A DNA stretch of 64,000 nt from Paenibacillaceae bacterium. GTDB taxonomy: Bacteria > Bacillota > Bacilli > Paenibacillales > Paenibacillaceae. The notes under the pieces are model-generated. The model searched no databases. It had not been told where the DNA came from and worked only from the letters and a program-made list of their open reading frames with translations. Position numbers and translations under genes: made by a program. Shown here one piece after another: positions 17,077-25,928 of this stretch. The stretch spans positions 186,001 through 250,000 of the forward strand of contig REGQ01000005.1 of assembly GCA_004134985.1 (NCBI GenBank). Direction: 5' to 3'. Position 1 is the stretch's first letter. Every line of letters starts with the position of its first letter.

Positions 17077-18447
17077 ATGTATGATTTGATCATTAAGGGA
17101 GTTCTCGTGCTTGAACATCGCGTAGTCCATGGGGAAGCCGGTGTTCAGGACGGGAAAATACAAGAGATTTCCGAGAGGAGTGGCACGCTTCAGGGCGCCC
17201 GAACGCTCGACTTCGGATCCTGTTATGTGTTCCCGGGAATGATCGATGCGCACGTGCATTGTTTCAGCAATCCTGAGGAAGGGTTTATAGCGACAACGAC
17301 CGCTGCGGCGGCGGGGGGAATAACGACTGTGCTTGATATGCCTTATGATGTGCCCGATCCGATTACCCGAATCGATCGCTTTCTGGATAAAAGAAAACGG
17401 GTGGCGGCGGAGGCGATCGTTGATGTCGGTCTGTGGGCATCGATCGCCAAGTCTGGCGGAATCGACCAGATCGCTCCGATGGCAGAGGCCGGGGCGATTG
17501 CTTTCAAGATGTCCACCTTCGAGACGGACGCCTATCGTTTCCCTAGCATCCCTGACTCCGACATCATCAAGGCGATGGAGAAGCTGGAGACGCTAGGCTT
17601 GCGGGCAGCGTTCCATGCCGAAAACTCGGAGTTGATTCATGAGGCGATCAGGGAAAGGCAGACGCAGGGCCGCAAGCATAATCGCTCCCATTCAGACACC
17701 CGTCCTCCTGTAACCGAAACGAGCGCGGTGCTTAAAGTGCTGGAGTTTGCCTACTGGACGGGAGTGAAGCTGCATATTGTCCATGCAAGCCATCCGCGAT
17801 CCATTGAGCTGATCTCGCTGTTCCGGAAGATGGGTGTGGATGTGACCGTCGAGATCTGCTTTCCCCATCTGCTGCTTGATGCAGGGGCGCTAGATCGGCT
17901 GGGGCCAAAGGCAAAAATCAACCCTCCGCTTCGCGAGCCGCAGGATGTAAGCGGACTATGGGAGAAGCTGTGCGGAGGGCAGGTGGATATGATCGCTTCG
18001 GACCATGCGCCATGGGGAGCGATCCGAAAGGCGATCGGAAGCGGCGATATATTCAGGGCCGCTTCGGGGATGCCAGGAGTGGAGTTCATGGTGCCCCTGT
18101 TGTTCGATCAATGCATCGTCCGGAGGGGGATTAGTGCTGTGCAGTTCGCCAGATGGCTGTCCGGCGGCCCGGCAGAGACTTATCGCATTCCAGGCAAAGG
18201 CCGGATTGCGTCTGGCTATGACGCCGATTTTACCGTTATTGATTCGGCGGCTCCCTGGAAGATTGATGAAACAAGGCTCCGTTCCCACTCTCGTCTTACC
18301 CCGTTTCACGGGTATGAAGGGAAGGGGAGAGTCGTACATACGATAGTGCGCGGGACGAGTGTGTTTAACGGGGAAGAGGTGCTGGTCCAGCCAGGTTTTG
18401 GGCAATTTGTAGCTGGACAGGCAATGAAGAAGGAGGTGCTGTTGTAA
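17077..18447 (+). CDS. Cyclic amidohydrolase (allantoinase/hydantoinase-like)
   Basis: A 456-residue metal-dependent hydrolase of the dihydroorotase/allantoinase/dihydropyrimidinase group, which opens cyclic amides. Metal-site landmarks are present: D-A-H-V-H near residues 61-65, the carboxylatable Lys in AFKMS (about residue 147), His in FHAENSE and VHASH, and Asp in SDHAPW. ATG 17077 follows AGAAAGGGGAAAGA. The gene closes the operon, 42 bases after the lyase-like gene. In an ergothioneine-type pathway its job would be opening hydantoin-5-propionate to N-carbamoyl-glutamate. Allantoin or another hydantoin is the alternative. Family call firm, substrate inferred. Confidence 0.85.
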   Translation: MYDLIIKGVLVLEHRVVHGEAGVQDGKIQEISERSGTLQGARTLDFGSCYVFPGMIDAHVHCFSNPEEGFIATTTAAAAGGITTVLDMPYDVPDPITRIDRFLDKRKRVAAEAIVDVGLWASIAKSGGIDQIAPMAEAGAIAFKMSTFETDAYRFPSIPDSDIIKAMEKLETLGLRAAFHAENSELIHEAIRERQTQGRKHNRSHSDTRPPVTETSAVLKVLEFAYWTGVKLHIVHASHPRSIELISLFRKMGVDVTVEICFPHLLLDAGALDRLGPKAKINPPLREPQDVSGLWEKLCGGQVDMIASDHAPWGAIRKAIGSGDIFRAASGMPGVEFMVPLLFDQCIVRRGISAVQFARWLSGGPAETYRIPGKGRIASGYDADFTVIDSAAPWKIDETRLRSHSRLTPFHGYEGKGRVVHTIVRGTSVFNGEEVLVQPGFGQFVAGQAMKKEVLL

Positions 18448-18524
18448 AGAAACGCATCAGCAGCGCCAACGAGATTGTAACTCTATCACTGCTAATGGTC
18501 TTTTCGTAGGGATAGAGCAGATTT

Positions 18525-18578
18525 GCAGGGGGAGGGGGGCTACTTGTCGCTGCTGCTTGTATACCCTATCTCAGGTTA
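18525..18578 (+). repeat. Isolated left-end copy of the 55978-56651 repeat family
   Basis: A G-rich tract, then CTTGTATACCCTATCTCAGG. The same arrangement (G-run, T-rich tract, CTTGTATACCCTGTCTCAGG) begins every unit of the tandem array at 55978-56651, 37 kb away. Only the left part is shared here. This indicates a dispersed repeat family rather than a purely local duplication. Confidence 0.5.
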
Positions 18579-18616
18579 CGGCGGACAGGGTGCCCCTTCA
18601 TCCCGATAGATGCTAT

Positions 18617-18645
18617 GGCTGCAGTTGCAGCCTATTTTGCCTTTT
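18617..18645 (+). terminator. Possible weak terminator after the urocanase-like operon
   Basis: GGCTGC-AGTT-GCAGCC (18617-18632) forms a 6-base stem with a 4-base loop, followed by TATTTTGCCTTTTT. The stem is short and the T-tract interrupted, so termination may be partial. Confidence 0.4.
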
Positions 18646-18670
18646 TACGGATAAGCGGAGCCATTGCAAC

Positions 18671-18699
18671 TTTAACGATGTTTCGTTATCGTATATAAT
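18671..18699 (+). promoter_or_regulatory. Promoter of the two-component operon
   Basis: A perfect -10 TATAAT (18694-18699) lies 17 bases after a weak -35 TTTAAC (18671-18676). Transcription would start near 18706, ahead of the AGGAG at 18730 that serves the response regulator. Confidence 0.5.
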
Positions 18700-18743
18700 C
18701 ATGAAGATAATGAAACCTATCATGATGTCAGGAGATCCGCAGG

Positions 18744-19400
18744 ATGAACAAAAAGATTTTAATTGTGGAAGACGATGTTCATATCTCAAAGATTATTAAA
18801 ATGAATCTCAACATTGTGAACTATGCAACCACTGAAGTCTATGACGGCTTGGCGGCGCTGGAGGCGCTGCGGCAGGAAAAGTTTGACCTTATTTTGCTCG
18901 ATGTGATGATCCCGCATCTGGACGGTTTTGCGTTGATGGAGCATATTAAACCTTACCGGATTCCGGTTATTTTCCTGACGGCGAAAAACTCGGTTTACGA
19001 TAAGGTCAACGGATTGAAACTCGGGGCCGACGATTATATGGTCAAGCCGTTTGAAGCGATTGAACTGCTCGCCAGAATTGAGACTGTGCTCCGTCGATAT
19101 GGCAAAGAAGAGCGGATTATGGAATTTCAAGCGATTCAAGTTGATATTGATAAACGGGAAGTGACCAAGCATGGGGCCGCTGTTGAGCTGACGCCCAAGG
19201 AATATGAACTGCTGGTCGTTCTGCTGAAGAATAAAAATATTGCCCTCTCCAGAGAGCAGTTCATCGATAAAGTATGGGGCGGCGATTACTACGGTGAAAC
19301 GAGAACGGTCGATATGCACATCAAATCGGTGCGTAAAAAGCTGGATCTGCACAACCACATCAAGACGATTTACAAGCTCGGCTATCGCCTGGAGGATTGA
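18744..19400 (+). CDS. Response regulator, OmpR/PhoB family
   Basis: Cytoplasmic transcription factor of 218 residues. The receiver domain (about 1-120) has the acidic pocket (VEDD), phosphoacceptor D53 in LLLDVMIP and the conserved Lys in FLTAKN. The winged-helix DNA-binding domain covers about 127-218, with ELTPKEYELL and TVDMHIKSVRKKL. AGGAG precedes the ATG by nine bases. The histidine kinase start lies three bases after its stop and shares the operon. Target genes unknown; the lipoprotein gene at the operon end is a likely member of its regulon. Confidence 0.95.
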   Translation: MNKKILIVEDDVHISKIIKMNLNIVNYATTEVYDGLAALEALRQEKFDLILLDVMIPHLDGFALMEHIKPYRIPVIFLTAKNSVYDKVNGLKLGADDYMVKPFEAIELLARIETVLRRYGKEERIMEFQAIQVDIDKREVTKHGAAVELTPKEYELLVVLLKNKNIALSREQFIDKVWGGDYYGETRTVDMHIKSVRKKLDLHNHIKTIYKLGYRLED

Positions 19401-19402
19401 AC

Positions 19403-20842
19403 ATGAAATTTTGGCAAAAGATTTATGTCTTCTCCATTCTTGTGTTCGTTCTCATTTTTAATGCTGCCTCAATCATGGTAATCGAGCGGAGCCACAACAG
19501 AATACTCGGGCAGGAAATCAACAGTGCTTTGAGTCAAAATATGAGCATCCATTCCAGTGTCGACGCCATTGTCCCCATTCTTCGCATCTATGACTCCATT
19601 GATTACGAGAAAACGGTGCTCACGAGAATCGCCAATGAATTTGTAGAGAAAAATACCGAGCAAAGCATTTATCTGGACATACGCGATGAGACGAATAGGA
19701 AGATTTTCAGCAATACAGATTTTCCGATGCCAATGGAGCGTGAGGAACTGGACAATCTGAACATCGGTGAAATCAATTATATTTTGCGGGAAATCGATCA
19801 GCGTACGGTGCTGTTCACATCCAACATTGCGGATATTAATCATAAACAATATGTGTTCACCTATATGGTCGATATGACGCCGTTATACCGGGATCGCGTG
19901 GAGCAGTATCAGTTTTTTGCCAAGGTGGATGCGGCCGCCTGTTTGCTCTACATGCTGATTATGTTTTTTGTGAGCAGAGGGTTGACGAGATCGATCGATC
20001 GGCTGAACAGGACAGCTCAGGTCATTGCACAAGGGGACTTTACAGAGCGTGTCCGCTTGAAATCCAAGGATGAGATCGGCGTGCTGGCCCAAAACTTTAA
20101 TGACATGGCCGCTGTTGTCGAGGACAAAATTACGGATCTGGAGCGGAATAATCAGGAGAAGCAGCGATTTATCGACAATTTTACGCATGAATTAAAAACG
20201 CCACTCACTTCAATTATTGCTTATGCGAATTTTATGAGAACGACGAAGTACAATGAGGAACTGTTTTGGGATGGGCTGAATGTCATTTATTCGGAAGGGA
20301 AGCGGCTGGAATCGTTATCTCTGAAGTTGATGGACATGATCATGCTGCAAAAGGACAACTTCGAGATGGAGCCATATGATTTCAGTGCAGTTATTGCCGA
20401 AATCAAGCCTGCGCTGGAGATTATGGCCAGAGAGAAGCAGGTGGTGATCGTCACGGAGTGCGAAGCTGGAGAACTGCTGCTTGAGAAGGATTTGATTAAA
20501 GTGCTGGTGTTCAACCTGGTGGATAACGCTCTTAAAGCTTCTGCCGGGCAGCAGGTTATTACTTTGCGTGCTTCTTGGCAAAGCGGTCAATATATTGTTG
20601 AAGTGATTGATGAGGGGATCGGGATTGCCAAGGAGCACCAGGATAAAATATTCGAGCCCTTCTACATGGCGGACAAAGCCAGAACGAGGAGCAGCAATGG
20701 GGCGGGGCTTGGTCTGGCGATCTGTCAGAGTGTCGCGGACATTCACAATGCCGTCATCCGGGTAACGAGCAATGAAAATAAGGGCACGACAATCGAAGTC
20801 GTGTTCCAATCCAGCAATCTGAAAGGAGGGACAGATGAATGA
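19403..20842 (+). CDS. Membrane sensor histidine kinase
   Basis: Partner kinase of the upstream regulator, 479 residues from ATG 19403 (GGAGG at 19391-19395, seven bases upstream; an in-frame TTG at 19397 is too close to that site). The layout is: membrane segment about 10-28, extracellular sensor to about 170, second membrane segment about 175-195, HAMP domain, dimerisation domain with H262 in NFTHELKTPL, and ATPase domain with NLVDNALKAS, DEGIGI and GAGLGLAI. Signal unknown. The last four bases overlap the lipoprotein gene, so the three are translationally coupled. Confidence 0.94.
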   Translation: MKFWQKIYVFSILVFVLIFNAASIMVIERSHNRILGQEINSALSQNMSIHSSVDAIVPILRIYDSIDYEKTVLTRIANEFVEKNTEQSIYLDIRDETNRKIFSNTDFPMPMEREELDNLNIGEINYILREIDQRTVLFTSNIADINHKQYVFTYMVDMTPLYRDRVEQYQFFAKVDAAACLLYMLIMFFVSRGLTRSIDRLNRTAQVIAQGDFTERVRLKSKDEIGVLAQNFNDMAAVVEDKITDLERNNQEKQRFIDNFTHELKTPLTSIIAYANFMRTTKYNEELFWDGLNVIYSEGKRLESLSLKLMDMIMLQKDNFEMEPYDFSAVIAEIKPALEIMAREKQVVIVTECEAGELLLEKDLIKVLVFNLVDNALKASAGQQVITLRASWQSGQYIVEVIDEGIGIAKEHQDKIFEPFYMADKARTRSSNGAGLGLAICQSVADIHNAVIRVTSNENKGTTIEVVFQSSNLKGGTDE

Positions 20843-21606
20843 ATAAGCTTATCCTTCTAATAATAGGCGCAGCCTTCATGATTCTGTCCACAGGGTGCGG
20901 GAGCGTATTCGATACCATTCCTAAAAATACCGTTTTGGTTAAAAAAATAATTCAGGATCCTAAAGGTGATGAAATCGAGTATGAAGGAGTGCTTTCTCAG
21001 GATGCAGTGAAAACCCTCAGTTTGCAGGCAGTCAACAAATATTTTGGAGAAAACTTGACGCTGGACGAACTGCAATTTGAACTGATGGCCATTGACCAGA
21101 ACAAATTTAAGGATTTGCTCAGAGAGGCTTCATTTCGATCGACAAGGCAGATGAAGGACGACAAATCTGCTCCGTACCCGGACGAAGAGCACCAGTACCC
21201 GCCGGAATACAAGAAAGAACTGGATCAAATGTCGGGCGGCTTGTACTATACGACGTTAACCAAATCGACGAATCCGATTGAAGCCTATGATATCGTGCTG
21301 AATGCGAGAGACGGCGAAGTGATGAAAATATCCCGAATAGGGCCAAGCCGAACTCCCCCTTCCGATAACAATAAAGAGAAGGTGTTTGATATCGTTGACA
21401 AATTTATTAAGGAGAAAGGCAGCTACAAGCCGTCAGAATTGTCGCTGAAGGATATGACGTACTGGGGCAATGTAGGGGAACTTTATTATACGGGGAAAGA
21501 CAGCGACAAGATCAAATACTGTGTCATGGTGAATTGGCCGACAAGTGAAGTGATCGGGTTCAGCAAAGACGTCATGGCGCTGCTTAACCTTTATTCGAGA
21601 TATTAA
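20839..21606 (+). CDS. Lipoprotein of unknown function coupled to the two-component system
   Basis: No family recognised. A 255-residue exported protein with a lipobox (L-S-T-G-C20). The mature part is charged and soluble, with no further membrane segment. It starts within the histidine kinase stop (ATGA overlap). It may act as an accessory sensor or be an output of the two-component system; both are inference from position. A strong terminator follows. Confidence 0.75.
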   Translation: MNKLILLIIGAAFMILSTGCGSVFDTIPKNTVLVKKIIQDPKGDEIEYEGVLSQDAVKTLSLQAVNKYFGENLTLDELQFELMAIDQNKFKDLLREASFRSTRQMKDDKSAPYPDEEHQYPPEYKKELDQMSGGLYYTTLTKSTNPIEAYDIVLNARDGEVMKISRIGPSRTPPSDNNKEKVFDIVDKFIKEKGSYKPSELSLKDMTYWGNVGELYYTGKDSDKIKYCVMVNWPTSEVIGFSKDVMALLNLYSRY

Positions 21607-21660
21607 GCTGAACAGGTGAACGGTGCCATTGGATATTCCAGAGCAGCGTTGATGACGCCA

Positions 21661-21703
21661 AAGCAAAGCCGACTGCAATTGCAGTTGGCTTTGCTTTTTT
21701 TGC
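21661..21703 (+). terminator. Rho-independent terminator after the two-component operon
   Basis: AAGCAAAGCC...GGCTTTGCTT forms a long stem (about 21661-21697) with an inner ACTGCAATTGCAGT palindrome, followed by a run of seven T. It ends the operon closing at 21606. Confidence 0.9.
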
Positions 21704-21827
21704 ATGCAATTTTTACAACTTCAATACAAGTCTATCTAACTTATCATATATTCAATAACTATACTGATAGAGTACCGAGGAGATACAGCATCAGCTTTGA
21801 AAAAAAGAGATGAGGAAGCGGGACCGT

Positions 21828-22562
21828 ATGAAAAGAAGAAACAGACAACAAATTAGGCGTCGTCGAACGATTGTGATGATCTGCGCAATGTTGGTAACAG
21901 GCATCCTCTGGACGGTATACGGACTGTCCTCCACGATTACTTCGGCGGATTGGAAGAACGCTCCGCAATTATCAGGTTCGCCGGACAACAACAAACGGAT
22001 GATTATGAATGAGGTCGCGCAGGAATACATCATTGTTATTGATCCTGGACATGGAGGCAAGGACCCTGGCGCGGAAGGGGCCAGCGGCCATTATGAGCGA
22101 GACTATACATTGGCGCTGTCGACCAAAGTGTTCGAATTGCTCCAGCAAGAGCCTGGTTTTTCTCCTTACTTGACGCGTTCAGGCGATACCTTCATTGAAC
22201 TGGAAAATCGCGCGCAGATGGCTAATGAGCTCGAAGCCGACGCGTTTATCTCGATCCATGGCAACACCTTCACTGACTCTTCAATTTCAGGAACGGAAAC
22301 CTACTATTACGAGGAAGGAAGCATCCCGTTGGCAAACGAGGTGCATGGCCAGCTCGTAGAGGCTGCCGGGTTCAAAGATCGCGGTGTGAAACATGATGGC
22401 TGGATGGTGCTGAAGAAAAGCGAGCGGCCCGCTATTTTGGTGGAGGTGGGGTTTCTCACCAATCCGGGTGATGAAGCGGCAATGTTAAGCGAGGCGCATC
22501 AGAATCAAGTGGCTCAAGCGATTGCAAATGGAATCAAGGCTTATTTTTTTAATAAGCAATGA
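21828..22562 (+). CDS. N-acetylmuramoyl-L-alanine amidase, Amidase_3 family (CwlD-like)
   Basis: Zinc amidase that cleaves the amide between muramic acid and the stem peptide of peptidoglycan. ATG 21828 is preferred: GAGGAAG lies nine bases upstream, while the in-frame ATG at 21810 has no site. The 244-residue product has a basic N-terminus, one membrane anchor (about 13-32), then the catalytic domain with H75 in IDPGHGG, a Glu in HYERDY, a His in SIHGN, and a C-terminal VEVGFLTNPGDE. No cell-wall-binding repeats are present. It is followed by a sugar importer 41 bases downstream without a terminator, an unusual pairing. CwlD acts in spore cortex maturation, but that role here is inference. 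Confidence 0.88.
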   Translation: MKRRNRQQIRRRRTIVMICAMLVTGILWTVYGLSSTITSADWKNAPQLSGSPDNNKRMIMNEVAQEYIIVIDPGHGGKDPGAEGASGHYERDYTLALSTKVFELLQQEPGFSPYLTRSGDTFIELENRAQMANELEADAFISIHGNTFTDSSISGTETYYYEEGSIPLANEVHGQLVEAAGFKDRGVKHDGWMVLKKSERPAILVEVGFLTNPGDEAAMLSEAHQNQVAQAIANGIKAYFFNKQ

Positions 22563-22603
22563 CAATAAGAGATGAGTAAGAAATAGGGAAGGAACAAACA
22601 GCA

Positions 22604-24091
22604 ATGAAAGCAACAGCAATGAAAAAAACGTTGGTAGCACTACTTGCCATTATTTTTATAGTTACAGCTACAGCATGCAGCAGCGGGGCTGCTAACCGCA
22701 ACGGCAGCGAAATCGAAAGCGGCGGTGGACAAGGAAGTGGCGGACAAGGCAGCAGGAATGAAAGTGAAGGGACGTCCGGCACTGCAACGGAGGGACAAGC
22801 AGGAGAGAAGACACCTGAGGGAGAAGCGCTAGGCGGGCCGTCGACGACGGAGAAGAAGACCGTCGTGTTTTCAACTTTTTTTCCCAGTGACTTCTTTAAG
22901 GAGGCGAAGAAGAGGTATGAAGCCCAACACCCCAACATTACGATTGAACTGAAATCGATTGAGACGAATGATGCGCAGCTGGAAGAAAACTTGGAGAAGT
23001 TCGTTAAAACGACGAACACAGCGATGCTGTCCGGCAAAGGCCCCGACTTGATCGAGATGGATCAATTGCCCTCAGGCGATTACGTGAAAAAGCATTTGCT
23101 GGCGAATATGGGCGACTTGATCGCTCAGGATACTACTTTCAATAAAGAACACTATTTCACAAATGTGCTGGACGGCATGCAAGACAATGGTGGACTTTAC
23201 GGAATGCCGATGGGCTTTTTTATTTTTGCGCTGATCGGCAATGAAACGTTTATTGAGAAGAGCGGCGTTAAAATTGACGACAGCAATTGGGATTGGAGCC
23301 AATTTGCCAGCACAGCCAAGGAATTGGTGAAAAATGCGGATCAGGAACATCAATATGCATTGGGCAGAGGTTTGCCAGAATATATGGTTTCCCAACTCGT
23401 AAATGATCAATTTTCAACTTACATTGATCTGGCAAGCGGGAAGGCGAAGTTTGAGTCAGAAGCCTTTATGGGCTTGCTCAAGGAAGTAAAATCGCTGTTT
23501 GATGAGAAAGTAATCAGACAGGATGCGGGATTGCCAATTTTTTATGATACCCAGATCAATTCCCCTGCGGATTATATACGTGAAATGAAGGCAAGCGAGT
23601 TTATGCCAGACAACCGTGCTTATAAGTCCAAGCTCTACCTCAAACCCCATGCCAGCGGGCAGCAAGCGGGTGGTTTCTTCAGGACGTATCAAACGGTTGG
23701 TTTGAACGAGAAGTCTGCTGTGAAAGCGGAAGCGTGGGATTTTCTGAAATTTATGTTGTCTGATGAAATGCAGGATTTGTCTCATGGTGCCGGATTCCCG
23801 CTCAATAAGCGATCCTATGAGAAAACATCGCAGGATTTGCTTAACAAAGGGAAGGTGGAGTCGATTCAGCCGATCGGTCCGATGAAGGGGCAAGTATTCG
23901 ATATCACACAGCAGGATCTTAATGACCTGGAGAAGTTTATCAATGAAGCCGTCTATCCGGTGCAGTTCAAGCCATCGAAAATCGATGATATTTTGCATGA
24001 AGAGTCCCCGGCGTACTTTAGCGGCCAGAAGTCGGCTGACGATGTGGCGAAGCTGATCCAGAACCGGGTAACTACTGTACTGAATGAATAA
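22604..24091 (+). CDS. Sugar ABC transporter substrate-binding lipoprotein
   Basis: Family 1 solute-binding protein, 495 residues, with a lipobox at A-C25 and a long Ser/Gly/Glu-rich linker to about residue 85. GGAAGGAA lies nine bases before the ATG. It is the receptor for the two permeases that follow. Its sequence is clearly different from the other binding proteins in the window. Substrate unknown. Confidence 0.9.
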   Translation: MKATAMKKTLVALLAIIFIVTATACSSGAANRNGSEIESGGGQGSGGQGSRNESEGTSGTATEGQAGEKTPEGEALGGPSTTEKKTVVFSTFFPSDFFKEAKKRYEAQHPNITIELKSIETNDAQLEENLEKFVKTTNTAMLSGKGPDLIEMDQLPSGDYVKKHLLANMGDLIAQDTTFNKEHYFTNVLDGMQDNGGLYGMPMGFFIFALIGNETFIEKSGVKIDDSNWDWSQFASTAKELVKNADQEHQYALGRGLPEYMVSQLVNDQFSTYIDLASGKAKFESEAFMGLLKEVKSLFDEKVIRQDAGLPIFYDTQINSPADYIREMKASEFMPDNRAYKSKLYLKPHASGQQAGGFFRTYQTVGLNEKSAVKAEAWDFLKFMLSDEMQDLSHGAGFPLNKRSYEKTSQDLLNKGKVESIQPIGPMKGQVFDITQQDLNDLEKFINEAVYPVQFKPSKIDDILHEESPAYFSGQKSADDVAKLIQNRVTTVLNE

Positions 24092-24121
24092 CGGACAGGA
24101 GTGGTTTAGGAGGTATGGCGC

Positions 24122-25015
24122 ATGATAGGCAGCCATTATGGGGGCAAGCTGATCAAGCTGTTGCATAAGGATTGGAGCGCGGCGCTTCTTTTTCTGGCGC
24201 CAAGTCTGATCGGGTTTGCTGTTTTTTATCTCGTTCCGTTCGGGATGGGTTTTCTCTATTCCTTTCACGACAGCACAGTTGATGGCTCGTTCGTTGGTCT
24301 GGACAACTACAAAGCGCTATTGGCAAGCGGTTCCTTCCGCAAGGCGGCAACGAACACATTCCTGTTTACGAGTGTGAGCGTGCCGCTCATTATTGCCTTA
24401 TCTCTGCTGTTTGCCCATTTGCTCAATCAAAACCTGTTTGTGCGCAACTGGCTGCAAACCGCGTTCGTCCTGCCGCTTGTCGTGCCTGTCGCCTCCATTG
24501 TCATGATGTGGCAAATCTTGTTTGACTGGAATGGTACATTGAATGCATGGCTGAACAGTCTCGACTGGGGACGGATCGATTGGATGAAATCGGAGTGGTC
24601 AATCGGCGTGCTGGCACTTGTATATATTTGGAAAAATATCGGTTACAATATTATTTTGTTTTTGGCTGGTTTGCAAAATATTCCGAAGGATTATTATGAG
24701 ACAGCAGATATCGAGGGCGCGGGCAAGTTTCACAAGTGGATTCATATTACGCTTGTGTATTTGACGCCAACGATGTTTTTTGTTGTGTTGATGTCAATTA
24801 TTAATTCGTTCAAAGTATTTCGCGAAACGTATTTGATCGCCGGCGATTATCCGCATGACCGCATTTATATGCTGCAGCATTACATGAACAATATGTTCAT
24901 GTCGCTTGATGTGCAGAAGCTGACTGCCGCTGCTGTTTTGATGGTAGGCGGCATTCTTATTTTTGTATCAGGCATGCTGGTCATTGAACGATCGTTCAGG
25001 AATTTCATGGATTAA
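24122..25015 (+). CDS. Carbohydrate ABC transporter permease, MalF type
   Basis: A 297-residue permease with six predicted membrane helices. The EAA loop reads YETADIEGAGKFHKWIHITL, somewhat degenerate: the usual A-x-x-D-G is D-I-E-G. TAGGAGG lies just upstream of the ATG at 24122. It forms a pair with the gene at 25033. Confidence 0.9.
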   Translation: MIGSHYGGKLIKLLHKDWSAALLFLAPSLIGFAVFYLVPFGMGFLYSFHDSTVDGSFVGLDNYKALLASGSFRKAATNTFLFTSVSVPLIIALSLLFAHLLNQNLFVRNWLQTAFVLPLVVPVASIVMMWQILFDWNGTLNAWLNSLDWGRIDWMKSEWSIGVLALVYIWKNIGYNIILFLAGLQNIPKDYYETADIEGAGKFHKWIHITLVYLTPTMFFVVLMSIINSFKVFRETYLIAGDYPHDRIYMLQHYMNNMFMSLDVQKLTAAAVLMVGGILIFVSGMLVIERSFRNFMD

Positions 25016-25032
25016 GGTAAGGCGGTGAGAGA

Positions 25033-25902
25033 ATGGCATTATTCCGCAAGCTTGCGCTGACGCTGGTGATGGGGCTGATCGCCGCAGTGATGATGTTACC
25101 GATTGTTATAACATTTACCAATTCATTCATGACGGAATCCGAAATTGAATACAACTATCATCTGATCGGCAAGATGGTCAACGTCGCAGCAGGGGAGAAA
25201 GACGGTTTTATTAACCTGAAGCTGATTCCTGACTGGATTTCCTTCCGTCAATATGCGGAGGTGCTCATCCATAAGCCAGTCTTCCTTCAAATGTTTTGGA
25301 ATTCTGCGTTGATGGTCGCACCGATTATTGCCGGGCAAGTACTGGTAGCCGCATTGGCCGCGTATGCATTCGCCAAGCTCCGGTTCTGGGGGAGAGAAAA
25401 GCTGTTTGTTATTTATTTAATGACGATGCTGATGCCATTTCAAGTGACCTTGGTGCCCAATTACATTATTGCTGACAAGCTCGGGCTGATGAATACAACA
25501 TCCGCCATTATTTTGCCGGGAATATTCAGCGCATTTGGTGTCTTCATGCTCAGGCAGTTCATGATGCATATCCCGTATTCGTATATTGAAGCGGCGAAAA
25601 TTGACGGAGCAGGACATGTGAGAATTTTTTATCAAATTATGATTCCACTTGTTCAGCCGGGACTTGCCGCGCTAACGGTACTGTTGTTTGTGGATAACTG
25701 GAACATGGTCGAGCAGCCGCTTATTTTTTTGGAAGATGCCTTCAAACAGCCATTGTCGCTTTACTTGTCACGCATCAATGAAGGCGCAAGAGGTATTGCG
25801 TTTGCTGCATCCGTTGTTTACATGGCCCCGATGGTGCTGCTGTTTTTGTATGCGGAATCCTACTTTGTCGAAGGCATTCAGCTTTCGGGGATAAAAGGAT
25901 AG
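25033..25902 (+). CDS. Carbohydrate ABC transporter permease, MalG type
   Basis: A 289-residue partner permease with a canonical EAA loop (I-E-A-A-K-I-D-G-A followed by IPLVQP). It has an inserted extracytoplasmic segment of about 40 residues after the first helix, as in MalG. AAGGCGGTGAG precedes the ATG. Confidence 0.92.
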   Translation: MALFRKLALTLVMGLIAAVMMLPIVITFTNSFMTESEIEYNYHLIGKMVNVAAGEKDGFINLKLIPDWISFRQYAEVLIHKPVFLQMFWNSALMVAPIIAGQVLVAALAAYAFAKLRFWGREKLFVIYLMTMLMPFQVTLVPNYIIADKLGLMNTTSAIILPGIFSAFGVFMLRQFMMHIPYSYIEAAKIDGAGHVRIFYQIMIPLVQPGLAALTVLLFVDNWNMVEQPLIFLEDAFKQPLSLYLSRINEGARGIAFAASVVYMAPMVLLFLYAESYFVEGIQLSGIKG

Positions 25903-25928
25903 GATAGTCAAATTACGGGGGGATCACC

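Larger units (their letters stand above)
18448..18743. other. Intergenic stretch with weak terminator, dispersed repeat end and promoter
   Basis: No gene seen. It holds a copy of the GTATACCCT(A/G)TCTCAG element (18559-18574), a short hairpin with a T-rich tail (18617-18645), and the promoter of the downstream two-component genes (18671-18699); the last two are listed separately. A short frame starting at 18557 merely runs into the response regulator gene out of frame and is not supported. Confidence 0.6.

Noticed and set aside
18557-18799. An 80-codon plus-strand frame before the response regulator
   Set aside because: It spans a hairpin, the promoter and the start of the regulator in another frame; no ribosome site or family resemblance.
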